A stretch of DNA of 64,000 bases from Pseudomonas sp. HN11 (GTDB taxonomy: Bacteria > Pseudomonadota > Gammaproteobacteria > Pseudomonadales > Pseudomonadaceae), in the NCBI RefSeq assembly GCF_021390155.1, contig NZ_CP089985.1, positions 5,157,001 through 5,221,000 of the forward strand. Direction: 5' to 3'. The position numbers and the translations under genes were made by a program. A model generated the notes under the pieces. It made no database searches, was not told the origin of the DNA, and saw only the letters and a list, made by a program, of their open reading frames with translations. Below, piece after piece: positions 30,178 to 37,867 of this stretch (positions within the stretch are counted from its first letter, which is position 1; each line of letters opens with the position of its first letter).

Positions 30178-30459
30178 ATGAAAATCAGACTACGATGGTA
30201 CGAAAAGCACAGCAACGACTTGAAAGCGGATGAGTACTCAGCGGATATCGCAGACCCAGACAGTGTTTTTGAAGCATTGGACTTAGGCGAAGAGGCCGCA
30301 ATATATGCCGACGTATTCAACGTGCTGCCGAGTTGGATAACGATTATTCAGCCGTACTTTCAGCACACGATCGAACCCGACCGCCTCGACTATCAGATTT
30401 CCTTTCGCTATCAAGGCGCCTGGCCACCTCCGCCAAAGCAACTCAAAAAGGCGTCTTGA
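30178..30459 (+). CDS. Second cloacin-type immunity protein (divergent copy)
   Basis: A 93-residue protein with the same plan as the first immunity protein: MKIRLRWYEKHSNDLKADEY, an acidic middle, PSWITIIQPYFQHTIE and DYQISFRYQG, plus a Pro-rich tail. The two immunity proteins share only part of their residues, so this is an old duplication or an import specific to another E3-type toxin. No cognate toxin gene is next to it. The ATG at 30178 is directly preceded by a GTG; its ribosome-binding site is poor. Confidence 0.8.
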   Translation: MKIRLRWYEKHSNDLKADEYSADIADPDSVFEALDLGEEAAIYADVFNVLPSWITIIQPYFQHTIEPDRLDYQISFRYQGAWPPPPKQLKKAS

Positions 30460-30603
30460 TGCAATGCAAAAGCCTCTCCTCTACCGCTCAGTCAACACCC
30501 GAACCCATGGCGTGCGCCACGGCAGTTGTCGCGCCTACCGATATGAGCGGTACACCAAAGGCGAAAAAGACAAACCATCAAATCGCGGTTCGATGCACAG
30601 CTC

Positions 30604-31170
30604 TCAACCCGACTTAACCCCACTCCCCGCCTCAGCCACCGGTACCCGATTTGCCGGGTCCGTCACGTCATACACATGCTGCTCACACCCCGAACCCTTG
30701 AATTGGAATTCCACCAGATACACTTTTGCCTTCTCCGGGCTGAACGTATTCATCTCCGGCCCGCAGGTGTAGTAGTAACCAGTACGGGTGTCGTTCGCGT
30801 AACCCGATACAGTGAGTTTCTTGCCGGGGTCGGCCTGGATTTCCAGTTGTGGGAAACGCTTGAAGCCCGCACTGGCCACGGTCTGGTTGAGCTTGGCGAT
30901 CCAGTTCAAGACCTTGCCTTCGCCGATGTCCATCACCGTGCCGAGGGCTTCCATGCGTGAGTCGGGGTCGCCTTCGCGACTGATCGAGAAGTCGACGGCG
31001 GGGGTGCCGCCACTGGACTTCATAATGACTTTGGCATGTTCCGCATCCACAGCCACGGTTTTCTGGCGAAACTGAATGCCGTCCTTGAACAGGCTGGATG
31101 ATGAGTCGCGTTGGTTGGATTGGCAGGCGCCCAGGGCCAGAGCGAGGGAGAGCAACGCGATTGGCTTCAC
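30604..31170 (-). CDS. Hypothetical lipoprotein
   Basis: A 188-residue predicted lipoprotein: signal peptide MKPIALLSLALALGAC with lipobox LGAC and the lipidated Cys at residue 16. The mature part is soluble and mixed alpha/beta, with a cysteine pair (YYYTCGPEMNTF and GSGCEQHVYDV) that could form a disulfide in the periplasm. No family recognised. It converges with the immunity genes and is followed downstream by non-coding DNA. Codon use matches the core genome. Confidence 0.75.
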   Translation of the reverse strand: MKPIALLSLALALGACQSNQRDSSSSLFKDGIQFRQKTVAVDAEHAKVIMKSSGGTPAVDFSISREGDPDSRMEALGTVMDIGEGKVLNWIAKLNQTVASAGFKRFPQLEIQADPGKKLTVSGYANDTRTGYYYTCGPEMNTFSPEKAKVYLVEFQFKGSGCEQHVYDVTDPANRVPVAEAGSGVKSG

Positions 31171-31237
31171 GGGGGATATCCTTATCGAATGAGGGTGATG
31201 AAGAGACTAGGGCTCACAGGGAATGTTCCAAACCTTG

Positions 31238-33286
31238 TCACCTGTCAATTTTGCGCAGTTTGCCGCCTGAAACCGACTGCGCCACGGCCAATTGTTCCTC
31301 GAAGCTGAAACCCGAAAGCTCGTAGAACAAACTCCGCACTGGCTGAGCCTGTTCGCCACGCAGGGGGTACCTGTGCAGCCGAGGCTGGGCCATGGCCCGG
31401 AGAACCCTGATCAAGGCCGGATTCGCAGCATAACCTGCGAACTCACGCTGTGCGCCTTCGACATCGCTATATAAGGCATAGCCGTAGTCGTAAGCGGTAT
31501 CAGAGTCCGAACGTCCTCCAAACCGAACTTCGCCATCCTTGAGAAAATGCCTGAGCAAGTGAGCGTCCAGAATGGGCACGTCGTCACATGCAAAACCGGC
31601 GTGGTAAGGACCACTGACGATCACCAGCGGCAGCACAGTGACTTCGGACGCGTCACTGAGGTGTGGAAAATACTGGCTGCAAAATACCCCCAGTCCTTGC
31701 TGAATATGCTGGGCTTTTCGCCGCGCCTGGCGGGCTTTATGGGTGACGCCATTGTTATCGGAAAAATCGTTGTGGTAATCCAGCGGTGTTATCGGTGCTC
31801 GACGACTGCGCAGTTCACACACCACCAGCAGACTGCCAAACGAGAACACAAGGTCGATCTCCTCGACAACGTTGGACGTTCCTCTGAACTTCACCGCCCC
31901 CAACCATGTCAAGCCCGCCATGATCGGGTTGGTTCTGCGACAATCTTCCAACACCGCGAGCAGGTAACGTTCAAACAGTCGTCCGCGTTGCTTCCCTTTG
32001 GGGTCGATGATGTTGAGCCAGATATCAAAATTCCTGGAGATGCTGGCCGTCAACGGCGCACTGATCGGAATCAGTACGTCTTCATCCACCTTCACCAACG
32101 GTCGCGACCACAGGTCGTGCTGCAGGCTCTTGGCCTCGTAAACGAGCAGATCAATGGCCGCGTTTACCTGGTCAAACGCAAGCCCCGTGCACTCAGCAAG
32201 CCGCACGACCAGGGTGTTACGGGAAAACCTCGGACACAGCTTGAGCAGATCTTCCCACTGCCGAGGCGCAGGCATCTGACCATAGTGCTCTTTAAGTTGA
32301 GCCGCGATCACCGAAAGGTGCAGCCAGATATGCAGCAGGTTTTGGCACTCGGTGCTTTTTACAGCCGGGTCGGGAGAGGCGTCGAACAACGGATGCAGGT
32401 ACTCGTCGATCATGTAATACGGCGATAGATACGCATAAAGCGCGGCTGTCTGGACGCTGTCGCTTAATTCAGACCAGTTGCCGATCGACAACACGTCAGT
32501 GTCGACGCATTGGATATAGCGCTGCCACCCGAGCCGGGGCACATAGGTTTGGCGACCCTGACGAATGTCATTGGAAATTCTCAGACCGTTGGTGCCGTTG
32601 TGGTGATCACGGCGGTATTCATAAATCACTTTGACCAGATCCAGATGCTCCGACGCAGAGGAGAGCAGTACGCCTTTGGAATCGGCAAAAAACTCCATGC
32701 CGCCGTACAACAACTCTTGCCATATTTTTTTGAAACTATGGGTCAGTTGAACCAGGTCGCTTTCATAGGCAAAAAAATTGATAGCGCTGAGCATATGCGG
32801 GCAATTGTCGGGGAACAGCACACGCAGGTCATGGCGGTTTTGATACAGATCCCAGATCGGCCCGCAGAGCGAATCCAGCCGCAGCATATTGAGGTGATCC
32901 GGTGGCAGGCCGGATTCACCGTTGGTCAATGAAGAACGGAATGAAAGGTGCTCTTCAAGGGATGCTGTCGGGTTGGCCTTGACGGCCTGCAGGGCCTCGG
33001 CGGCCATTGCGCAGAAGAAGTGATTGGCCGACCCGATATGCGCGCTGATCAGCGCGTCATACGTCAGCGGCTCATTTGCACTGAACGAATAGTGCAGACG
33101 GCTGCTCTTCACCCGTTGAAATTGGGTGTTCAGCCAGCGTGCGCCCTCCAAAAAGCCTCTTTCGATGCTGTGTCCTGGATAAAGCGCCTGGTACTTCACA
33201 ATCCAATCGTTGATGTCGAACTCGTCGAGCATCGCGGGATGTGCCAGTTGTTTGTTGCGGGCGAGCTTGAGCAGTTGCCGGTCCAT
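31238..33286 (-). CDS. Orphan 682-residue protein with PD-(D/E)XK-like region
   Basis: I do not recognise a named family. Residues 1-430 look helical and lack membrane segments or a signal peptide. Residues about 430-535 have a nuclease-like pattern: E439 in GKQRGRLFERYLLAV, D478 in VVEEIDLVFSFG, E491-L-R493 in LLVVCELRSRR, then a basic helix (KARQARRKAQHIQQ). This recalls the PD-(D/E)XK fold with Arg in place of the usual Lys. The C-terminal 140 residues contain a further alpha/beta segment. It is a single gene between a lipoprotein and a cytochrome c, in accessory surroundings. A role in DNA or RNA processing or defence is possible but unproven. Confidence 0.6.
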   Translation of the reverse strand: MDRQLLKLARNKQLAHPAMLDEFDINDWIVKYQALYPGHSIERGFLEGARWLNTQFQRVKSSRLHYSFSANEPLTYDALISAHIGSANHFFCAMAAEALQAVKANPTASLEEHLSFRSSLTNGESGLPPDHLNMLRLDSLCGPIWDLYQNRHDLRVLFPDNCPHMLSAINFFAYESDLVQLTHSFKKIWQELLYGGMEFFADSKGVLLSSASEHLDLVKVIYEYRRDHHNGTNGLRISNDIRQGRQTYVPRLGWQRYIQCVDTDVLSIGNWSELSDSVQTAALYAYLSPYYMIDEYLHPLFDASPDPAVKSTECQNLLHIWLHLSVIAAQLKEHYGQMPAPRQWEDLLKLCPRFSRNTLVVRLAECTGLAFDQVNAAIDLLVYEAKSLQHDLWSRPLVKVDEDVLIPISAPLTASISRNFDIWLNIIDPKGKQRGRLFERYLLAVLEDCRRTNPIMAGLTWLGAVKFRGTSNVVEEIDLVFSFGSLLVVCELRSRRAPITPLDYHNDFSDNNGVTHKARQARRKAQHIQQGLGVFCSQYFPHLSDASEVTVLPLVIVSGPYHAGFACDDVPILDAHLLRHFLKDGEVRFGGRSDSDTAYDYGYALYSDVEGAQREFAGYAANPALIRVLRAMAQPRLHRYPLRGEQAQPVRSLFYELSGFSFEEQLAVAQSVSGGKLRKIDR

Positions 33287-33338
33287 CAGCGTGCCTCTGG
33301 GTTTTGTAAGGTGAAGCCCGGGCTTCGATCAACACACA

Positions 33339-33713
33339 TCACTTGGGCTGGAAGGTTTCCAGATACGCCAGAATGTTTTCAATCTTCTCCTGGTCACTGA
33401 TGCCCCAGAAGATCATCCGCGTCCCACTCACCACCTTCTTCGGCGCCTCGATATAGGCCGCGAGCTTGTCGCGGGTCCAGATCACACCGGAGTTTTTCAT
33501 TGCGTCGGAATACTGGTAGTCGGTGGTAGTGCCGGCGGGCCGGCCGATGATGCCGTTAAGTTCCGGGCCGAAGCCACCGCGGGCGCCTTCACCGATGCTG
33601 TGGCAGCCGCCGCAGGTCTTGGTGAAGAGCTTGCCGCCCGCTTCGGCATCGCCGGCCGCAAAGGCGGGGCTTGCGTTGAGGACCAGGACGAGGGTTAACA
33701 AGGCGTACTTCAT
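33339..33713 (-). CDS. Class I c-type cytochrome
   Basis: A small periplasmic monoheme cytochrome. The ATG at 33713 gives a clean signal peptide (MKYALLTLVLVLNASPAFA, cleavage after AFA) and a mature protein of about 105 residues; an ATG four codons upstream is also in frame. The heme-binding CxxCH is in TKTCGGCHSIGEG, and Met in GTRMIFWGI is placed to be the second axial ligand, as in cytochrome c2/c550 types. It could pass electrons to a c-type oxidase or dehydrogenase; no partner is encoded beside it. Confidence 0.9.
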   Translation of the reverse strand: MKYALLTLVLVLNASPAFAAGDAEAGGKLFTKTCGGCHSIGEGARGGFGPELNGIIGRPAGTTTDYQYSDAMKNSGVIWTRDKLAAYIEAPKKVVSGTRMIFWGISDQEKIENILAYLETFQPK

Positions 33714-33938
33714 GGACGGTTCCACTGCAGGTGTAGCGGTGATTATGCCTGTTTGTCAGGAATGCATGCCCATCCAGATCACGGTTTCGGACCAGGCGGT
33801 GGCCACTGGGTTCAACCACCCGGCAATGCGCACCTTAGCCCTCTAAAACGACCATCCATCGCCTTGAACACTTCCAATCGAACCTATCCAGACAAGTTCC
33901 ACTCCACCTCTATGAACCCTGATGGTGGAGTATGGATC

Positions 33939-34319
33939 ATGGCTCAGCCATCGATTTTGGTATTGGAAGACGACGAAATCATTCGGGCGTTGATGGTGGA
34001 TGTGCTGGAAGATTTCGGCGCGGTGGTGACGTCGTTTCCTTCGGCGGATGAAGGGATGATTTACCTGGAACGGGGCGATGACCCGGTTGACTTGATTGTC
34101 AGTGACATTCAAATGCCCGGTTTGCTGAATGGCTACGACTTGAGCAAAGTGGTGGCGCATCGCTGGCCGACGGTGCCGGTGGTGTTGACATCGGGCAATA
34201 CCAAACTGGCGGCGCAATTGGGGGGGTCGGTGCGATTCCTGCCCAAACCGTGGAGCACCGAACATTTGATTGAATGTGTGCAGACGGCGCTGACTCAGCA
34301 GGGTTTATACATGCATTGA
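33939..34319 (+). CDS. Single-domain response regulator
   Basis: A CheY-like receiver with no output domain, 126 residues. The start at 33939 (MAQPSILVLEDDE) has TGGAG eight bases upstream; the open frame extends further but without family support. The acidic pocket is D11/D12, the phosphoacceptor Asp56 in DLIVSDIQMPG, and the conserved Lys in RFLPKPW. It lies about 200 bp before bphO on the same strand, so it could take phosphate from the BphP kinase. In other pseudomonads the BphP-linked regulator usually lies downstream, so this pairing is a guess. Confidence 0.88.
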   Translation: MAQPSILVLEDDEIIRALMVDVLEDFGAVVTSFPSADEGMIYLERGDDPVDLIVSDIQMPGLLNGYDLSKVVAHRWPTVPVVLTSGNTKLAAQLGGSVRFLPKPWSTEHLIECVQTALTQQGLYMH

Positions 34320-34514
34320 TAGCGTCGCGACATCACTTAAACCGAACTTCGCGCAATGCGCTGTGGTCATTATTGACGCAAGGAGCGACTTTTTTGATCC
34401 GTCGGTCAGCCTTTTCGCCTTGCGCGCACAGATGAAGGCTCTGAGGTGTGTAGAATCGTCGCCCATTTCCACGCGTCATTCATGGCCGAGAGGCCCACAG
34501 TTCGAGCTTATTGA

Positions 34515-35129
34515 ATGCATTCACAGGCCCATGACGTCGGTGCGCCCTCATTGCTGGAAGCGTTGCGCACAGGCACCGCCCTGCTGCATGTAGCGTTGGA
34601 AAAGCGCCTGCCGTTTTTCTCTGAGCGCCTCGATGCCGACTGGTATAGGCGCTTGCTCCAGGCGTATTACGGCTTTTATAGGCAGGTGGAGTCAGTGCTG
34701 CATGACAGTGGCTTGATTCCCGATGGATACGATGGCGCGTTGCGCGTGAAAACTCCCACGCTGGTGCATGACCTCTACGCGTTGGGCCTGGATGATCACA
34801 CCATCAACAACCTGCCCCGTTGCTTCGAGCTCCCGACGTTAGATACCCCCGCTGCTTGCCTTGGCGCGCTTTATGTCCTCGAAGGCGCGACCTTGGGCGG
34901 CCAAGTGCTGCGCCGCGAAATGGTCCAGCGCCTGGGCGTAACTGCCGAGAACGGCGGTGCCTTTCTCAATATCTATGGCGTAGAAACCGGCCGGCGCTGG
35001 AAAGACTTTCTTGATTACCTGGGTGACCAGCCACTGGATGCGACGGCGAAACAGCGCGCCGTGGAGGCCGCTCGTTCGACATTTCGCTGCTTTGAGCAAT
35101 GGCTCGACAGCCAGGAGGTACTGCTATGA
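34515..35129 (+). CDS. bphO: Biliverdin-producing heme oxygenase BphO
   Basis: Opens heme to biliverdin, the chromophore of the phytochrome encoded next. The 204-residue all-helical protein belongs to the bacterial HemO/BphO family: LRTGTALLHVALEKRLPFF places His25 as the probable proximal heme ligand, and LYVLEGATLGGQVLRREM is the distal helix with the flexible glycine-rich stretch. The stop overlaps the bphP start (ATGA), giving coupled translation, as in the bphOP operons of other pseudomonads. Confidence 0.95.
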   Translation: MHSQAHDVGAPSLLEALRTGTALLHVALEKRLPFFSERLDADWYRRLLQAYYGFYRQVESVLHDSGLIPDGYDGALRVKTPTLVHDLYALGLDDHTINNLPRCFELPTLDTPAACLGALYVLEGATLGGQVLRREMVQRLGVTAENGGAFLNIYGVETGRRWKDFLDYLGDQPLDATAKQRAVEAARSTFRCFEQWLDSQEVLL

Positions 35130-37369
35130 AACCCGAAGATTTTGAAGAGCTGCTTGCCAACTGTGCCGACGAGCCCATCCGCTTCCCAGGGGCGATCCAA
35201 CCTCACGGTGTGTTGCTGACACTGTCAGAGCCGGAGCTGAATATCATCCAGGTCAGCGCCAACATCGGCACGTTGTTCGGACACGCACCCGAGACGCTAC
35301 TGGGCGAGCCGCTGCACACGCTGATCGGCTCCGAACACGCGAAGGCCGTGCAGACGATGGCGGAGCACAATACGTTCTTCGACGCACCGCGGCTGCACGT
35401 CACCCTCAACGGCGCGGAGTTCGAAGGCCTGCTACACCGCCATCAGAATGTACTGGTGCTGGAGTTCGAACCTCGCCTCCAGGATTTCCGCCCACGGGCA
35501 CTGAATGGTCGCACCAGCGACCTTGGCAAAATGCTGCAACGCTTGCAGTCGGCGAAAACCCTGCAAGCGCTGTATGAAATCAGCGTGACCGAAATCCAGG
35601 CCATGACCGGCTACGACCGCGTACTGATCTATCGTTTCGAAGAGGAAGGCCATGGCCAGGTGATCGCCGAAGCGTCAGCGCCGTCCATGGAACTGTTCAA
35701 CGGGCTGTTCTTCCCTGCGTCCGACATCCCCGAGCAGGCCCGCGAGCTGTATCGCACCAACTGGCTGCGCATCATCCCGAATGCAGCCTATGAGCCGGTG
35801 CCCCTGCTACCCAAGCTGCGCCCGGACACCGGCCTACCGTTGGACTTGAGCTTCGCCACACTGCGCAGCGTGTCGCCGATTCACTGCCAGTACATGCAGA
35901 ACATGGGCGTGCTGTCGTCCATGAGCATCTCGCTGATGAAGGGCGACAAACTCTGGGGCCTGATCAGCTGCGGTAACCGCGAACCGCTGCTGGTGCCCAA
36001 TGACCTGCGCACGGCCTGCCAGACCATCGGCCAGGTGCTGTCGTTGCAGATCAGCGCCATGGAAGCACTGGACCTGAGCCGTCAACGCGAGGAGAAAATC
36101 GAGGCCCTGGCCCGCCTGGATAAGGCCATGAAAGCGTCGGAAGAAAACGTGTTCGACGGCCTGGCCCAGCAACCGCAATTGCTGATGGACCTGACCCTGT
36201 CCGACGGCGTGGCAATCATCGAAGACAAGCAACTGCACCGCTACGGCAACTGCCCGGAACCGGCGCAGATCCGTGCGCTGCACAAGTGGTTGCAGGAAGG
36301 CGGCGAGCCGGTGTTTTCCAGTCATAACCTGGCCTCGGTCTACCCGCCGGCCGCCGAGTTCCAGCAGGTCGCCAGCGGCGTGTTAGCCATGAGCTTGCCC
36401 AAGCCTGTGGATAACGGCGTGCTGTGGTTTCGTCCGGAAGTCAAACAGAATATCAATTGGAGCGGTGACCCGAAAAAGCCGCTGGACCTGGAAAATTCCG
36501 ACGCAGGTCTGCGCCTTCGCCCACGCACCTCGTTTGAAATCTGGAAGGTGGAAATGGCCGGTATCTCCACCAAGTGGAGCCATGGCGATCGCTTTGCCGC
36601 CAATGACTTGCGGCGCTCGGCTCTGGAAAACGACCTGGCCCGCCAAGTGCTGCGCGAACAACAGGCCGTGCGCGCCCGTGATGAGCTGGTGGCGGTGGTG
36701 TCCCACGACCTGCGCAACCCGATGACGGTCATCTCGATGCTGTGCGGCATGATGCAGAAGGCCTTCAGCTCCGAAGGCCCACATACATCGCGGCGTATTT
36801 CTTCGGCCATCGACACCATGCAGCAGGCCGCCGGGCGCATGAACGTGTTGCTGGAAGATTTGCTCGACACTTCAAAAATCGAGGCCGGGCGTTATGTGGT
36901 CAAGCCGGTGGCGCTGGACGTAAGCCAGATGTTCGACGAGGCCTACTCATTGCTCGCGCCGCTGGCAATGGAAAAAGGCATCGACCTGTCGTTCAACGCC
37001 GAACCGGGCCTGCAGATCAATGCTGACCCGGAGCGTCTGTTCCAGGTGCTGTCGAACCTGATTGGCAACGCCATTAAGTTCACGCCGCGGCAGGGCAATA
37101 TCGGTATCAGCGCTATGAGTAATGGCGAGGAGATTGTGTTTGCGGTGCGTGACTCGGGCGACGGCATTGCCCCGGAGCAACTGCCCCACGTATTTGATCG
37201 TTACTGGACACAGGCGGAAAACAACCCGACCGGCAGTGGACTGGGGCTGTACATCACGCAAGGTATCGTTCACGCCCACGGTGGCAAGATCGTTGCTGAA
37301 AGTGAAGTGGGGCGTGGCAGTGAGTTTCGGTTTACGGTGCCAAAGGTGATTGAAGTCTCACACACCTGA
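35126..37369 (+). CDS. bphP: Bacteriophytochrome histidine kinase BphP
   Basis: Red/far-red light sensor kinase, 747 residues from the ATG at 35126, which has AGGAGG seven bases upstream; the longer frame overlaps bphO. The PAS domain carries the biliverdin-binding Cys13 (LLANCADEPIRF). The GAF domain has PASDIPEQAR (200-202 DIP) and SPIHCQYMQNMGV. The PHY tongue contains the PRxSF motif (PRTSFEIW, 466-473). HisKA has His527 (VVSHDLRNPM), and the ATPase domain shows NLIGNAIKFTP, DSGDGI and GSGLGLYI. All residues needed for light sensing and autophosphorylation are seen. It is coupled to bphO. Confidence 0.96.
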   Translation: MKPEDFEELLANCADEPIRFPGAIQPHGVLLTLSEPELNIIQVSANIGTLFGHAPETLLGEPLHTLIGSEHAKAVQTMAEHNTFFDAPRLHVTLNGAEFEGLLHRHQNVLVLEFEPRLQDFRPRALNGRTSDLGKMLQRLQSAKTLQALYEISVTEIQAMTGYDRVLIYRFEEEGHGQVIAEASAPSMELFNGLFFPASDIPEQARELYRTNWLRIIPNAAYEPVPLLPKLRPDTGLPLDLSFATLRSVSPIHCQYMQNMGVLSSMSISLMKGDKLWGLISCGNREPLLVPNDLRTACQTIGQVLSLQISAMEALDLSRQREEKIEALARLDKAMKASEENVFDGLAQQPQLLMDLTLSDGVAIIEDKQLHRYGNCPEPAQIRALHKWLQEGGEPVFSSHNLASVYPPAAEFQQVASGVLAMSLPKPVDNGVLWFRPEVKQNINWSGDPKKPLDLENSDAGLRLRPRTSFEIWKVEMAGISTKWSHGDRFAANDLRRSALENDLARQVLREQQAVRARDELVAVVSHDLRNPMTVISMLCGMMQKAFSSEGPHTSRRISSAIDTMQQAAGRMNVLLEDLLDTSKIEAGRYVVKPVALDVSQMFDEAYSLLAPLAMEKGIDLSFNAEPGLQINADPERLFQVLSNLIGNAIKFTPRQGNIGISAMSNGEEIVFAVRDSGDGIAPEQLPHVFDRYWTQAENNPTGSGLGLYITQGIVHAHGGKIVAESEVGRGSEFRFTVPKVIEVSHT

Positions 37370-37400
37370 CTGATCGTCTCTGCTGGAAGACCGGTTTTTT

Positions 37401-37438
37401 GTGGTGAGCGGGCTCACCACGAGATCCCCGCTTGCCAC
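37401..37438. repeat. REP-like palindrome after bphP
   Basis: A perfect inverted repeat GTGGTGAG-CGGG-CTCACCAC (37401-37420) followed by GAGATCCCCGCTTGCCAC; a different, GTGGnnAG-type REP variant. It lies 31 bp after the bphP stop and after a T-run. Confidence 0.6.
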
Positions 37439-37456
37439 GTTAAACCGGCAACACCA

Positions 37457-37790
37457 CTACGGCCCTAACCCGCCCCCCTGGCGCTCGCCCATGGTGAGGG
37501 TACCGCCATGTTCCAGCACAATCTTTCGGGCGGTCGAAAGCCCCAGCCCGACACCACCCGAGCTTTGGTTGCGTGAGCCCTCAAGGCGATAGAACGGCAG
37601 GAACACCTGCTCGCGATACTCAACGGGAATGCCCGGCCCCACGAATCACCACCTCACCATTGTTCTGCTGCAACTCGATCTGCGGCGCCGCGCCGTAGTG
37701 AATCGCGTTGTCCATCAGGTTGGTCATCATCGCAAGGACATCATTGAGCTTGCAACTCACCTGATCATGGCCGAGGAGCGCAGCGCCTGG
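37457..37790 (-). pseudogene. Remnant of a sensor histidine kinase (ATPase domain)
   Basis: Only the C-terminal ATPase part is left. One frame gives DVLAMMTNLMDNAIHYGAAP and QIELQQNNGEVVIRGAG, then the frame shifts to GPGIPVEYREQVFLPFYRLE and VGLGLSTARKIVLEHGGTL, ending near 37457. N, G1 and G2 boxes are recognisable but split over two frames, and the sensor and HisKA portions are absent. Clearly non-functional; perhaps the relic of a two-component system deleted here. Confidence 0.75.
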
Positions 37791-37867
37791 TATTGCGCTC
37801 TGTTAACAAAACGCCGACATTCTCTGGGTTACCCTTTTGGTTTTACCCTGTGTGAGTTCCTGCCTTC

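Noticed and set aside
30459..30617. 52-codon ORF overlapping the stop of the second immunity gene (TGATG)
   Set aside because: Overlap is suggestive of coupling, but another frame through the same DNA (ending RGSMHSSQ) is equally open, neither has a recognisable family, and it runs into the convergent lipoprotein gene.
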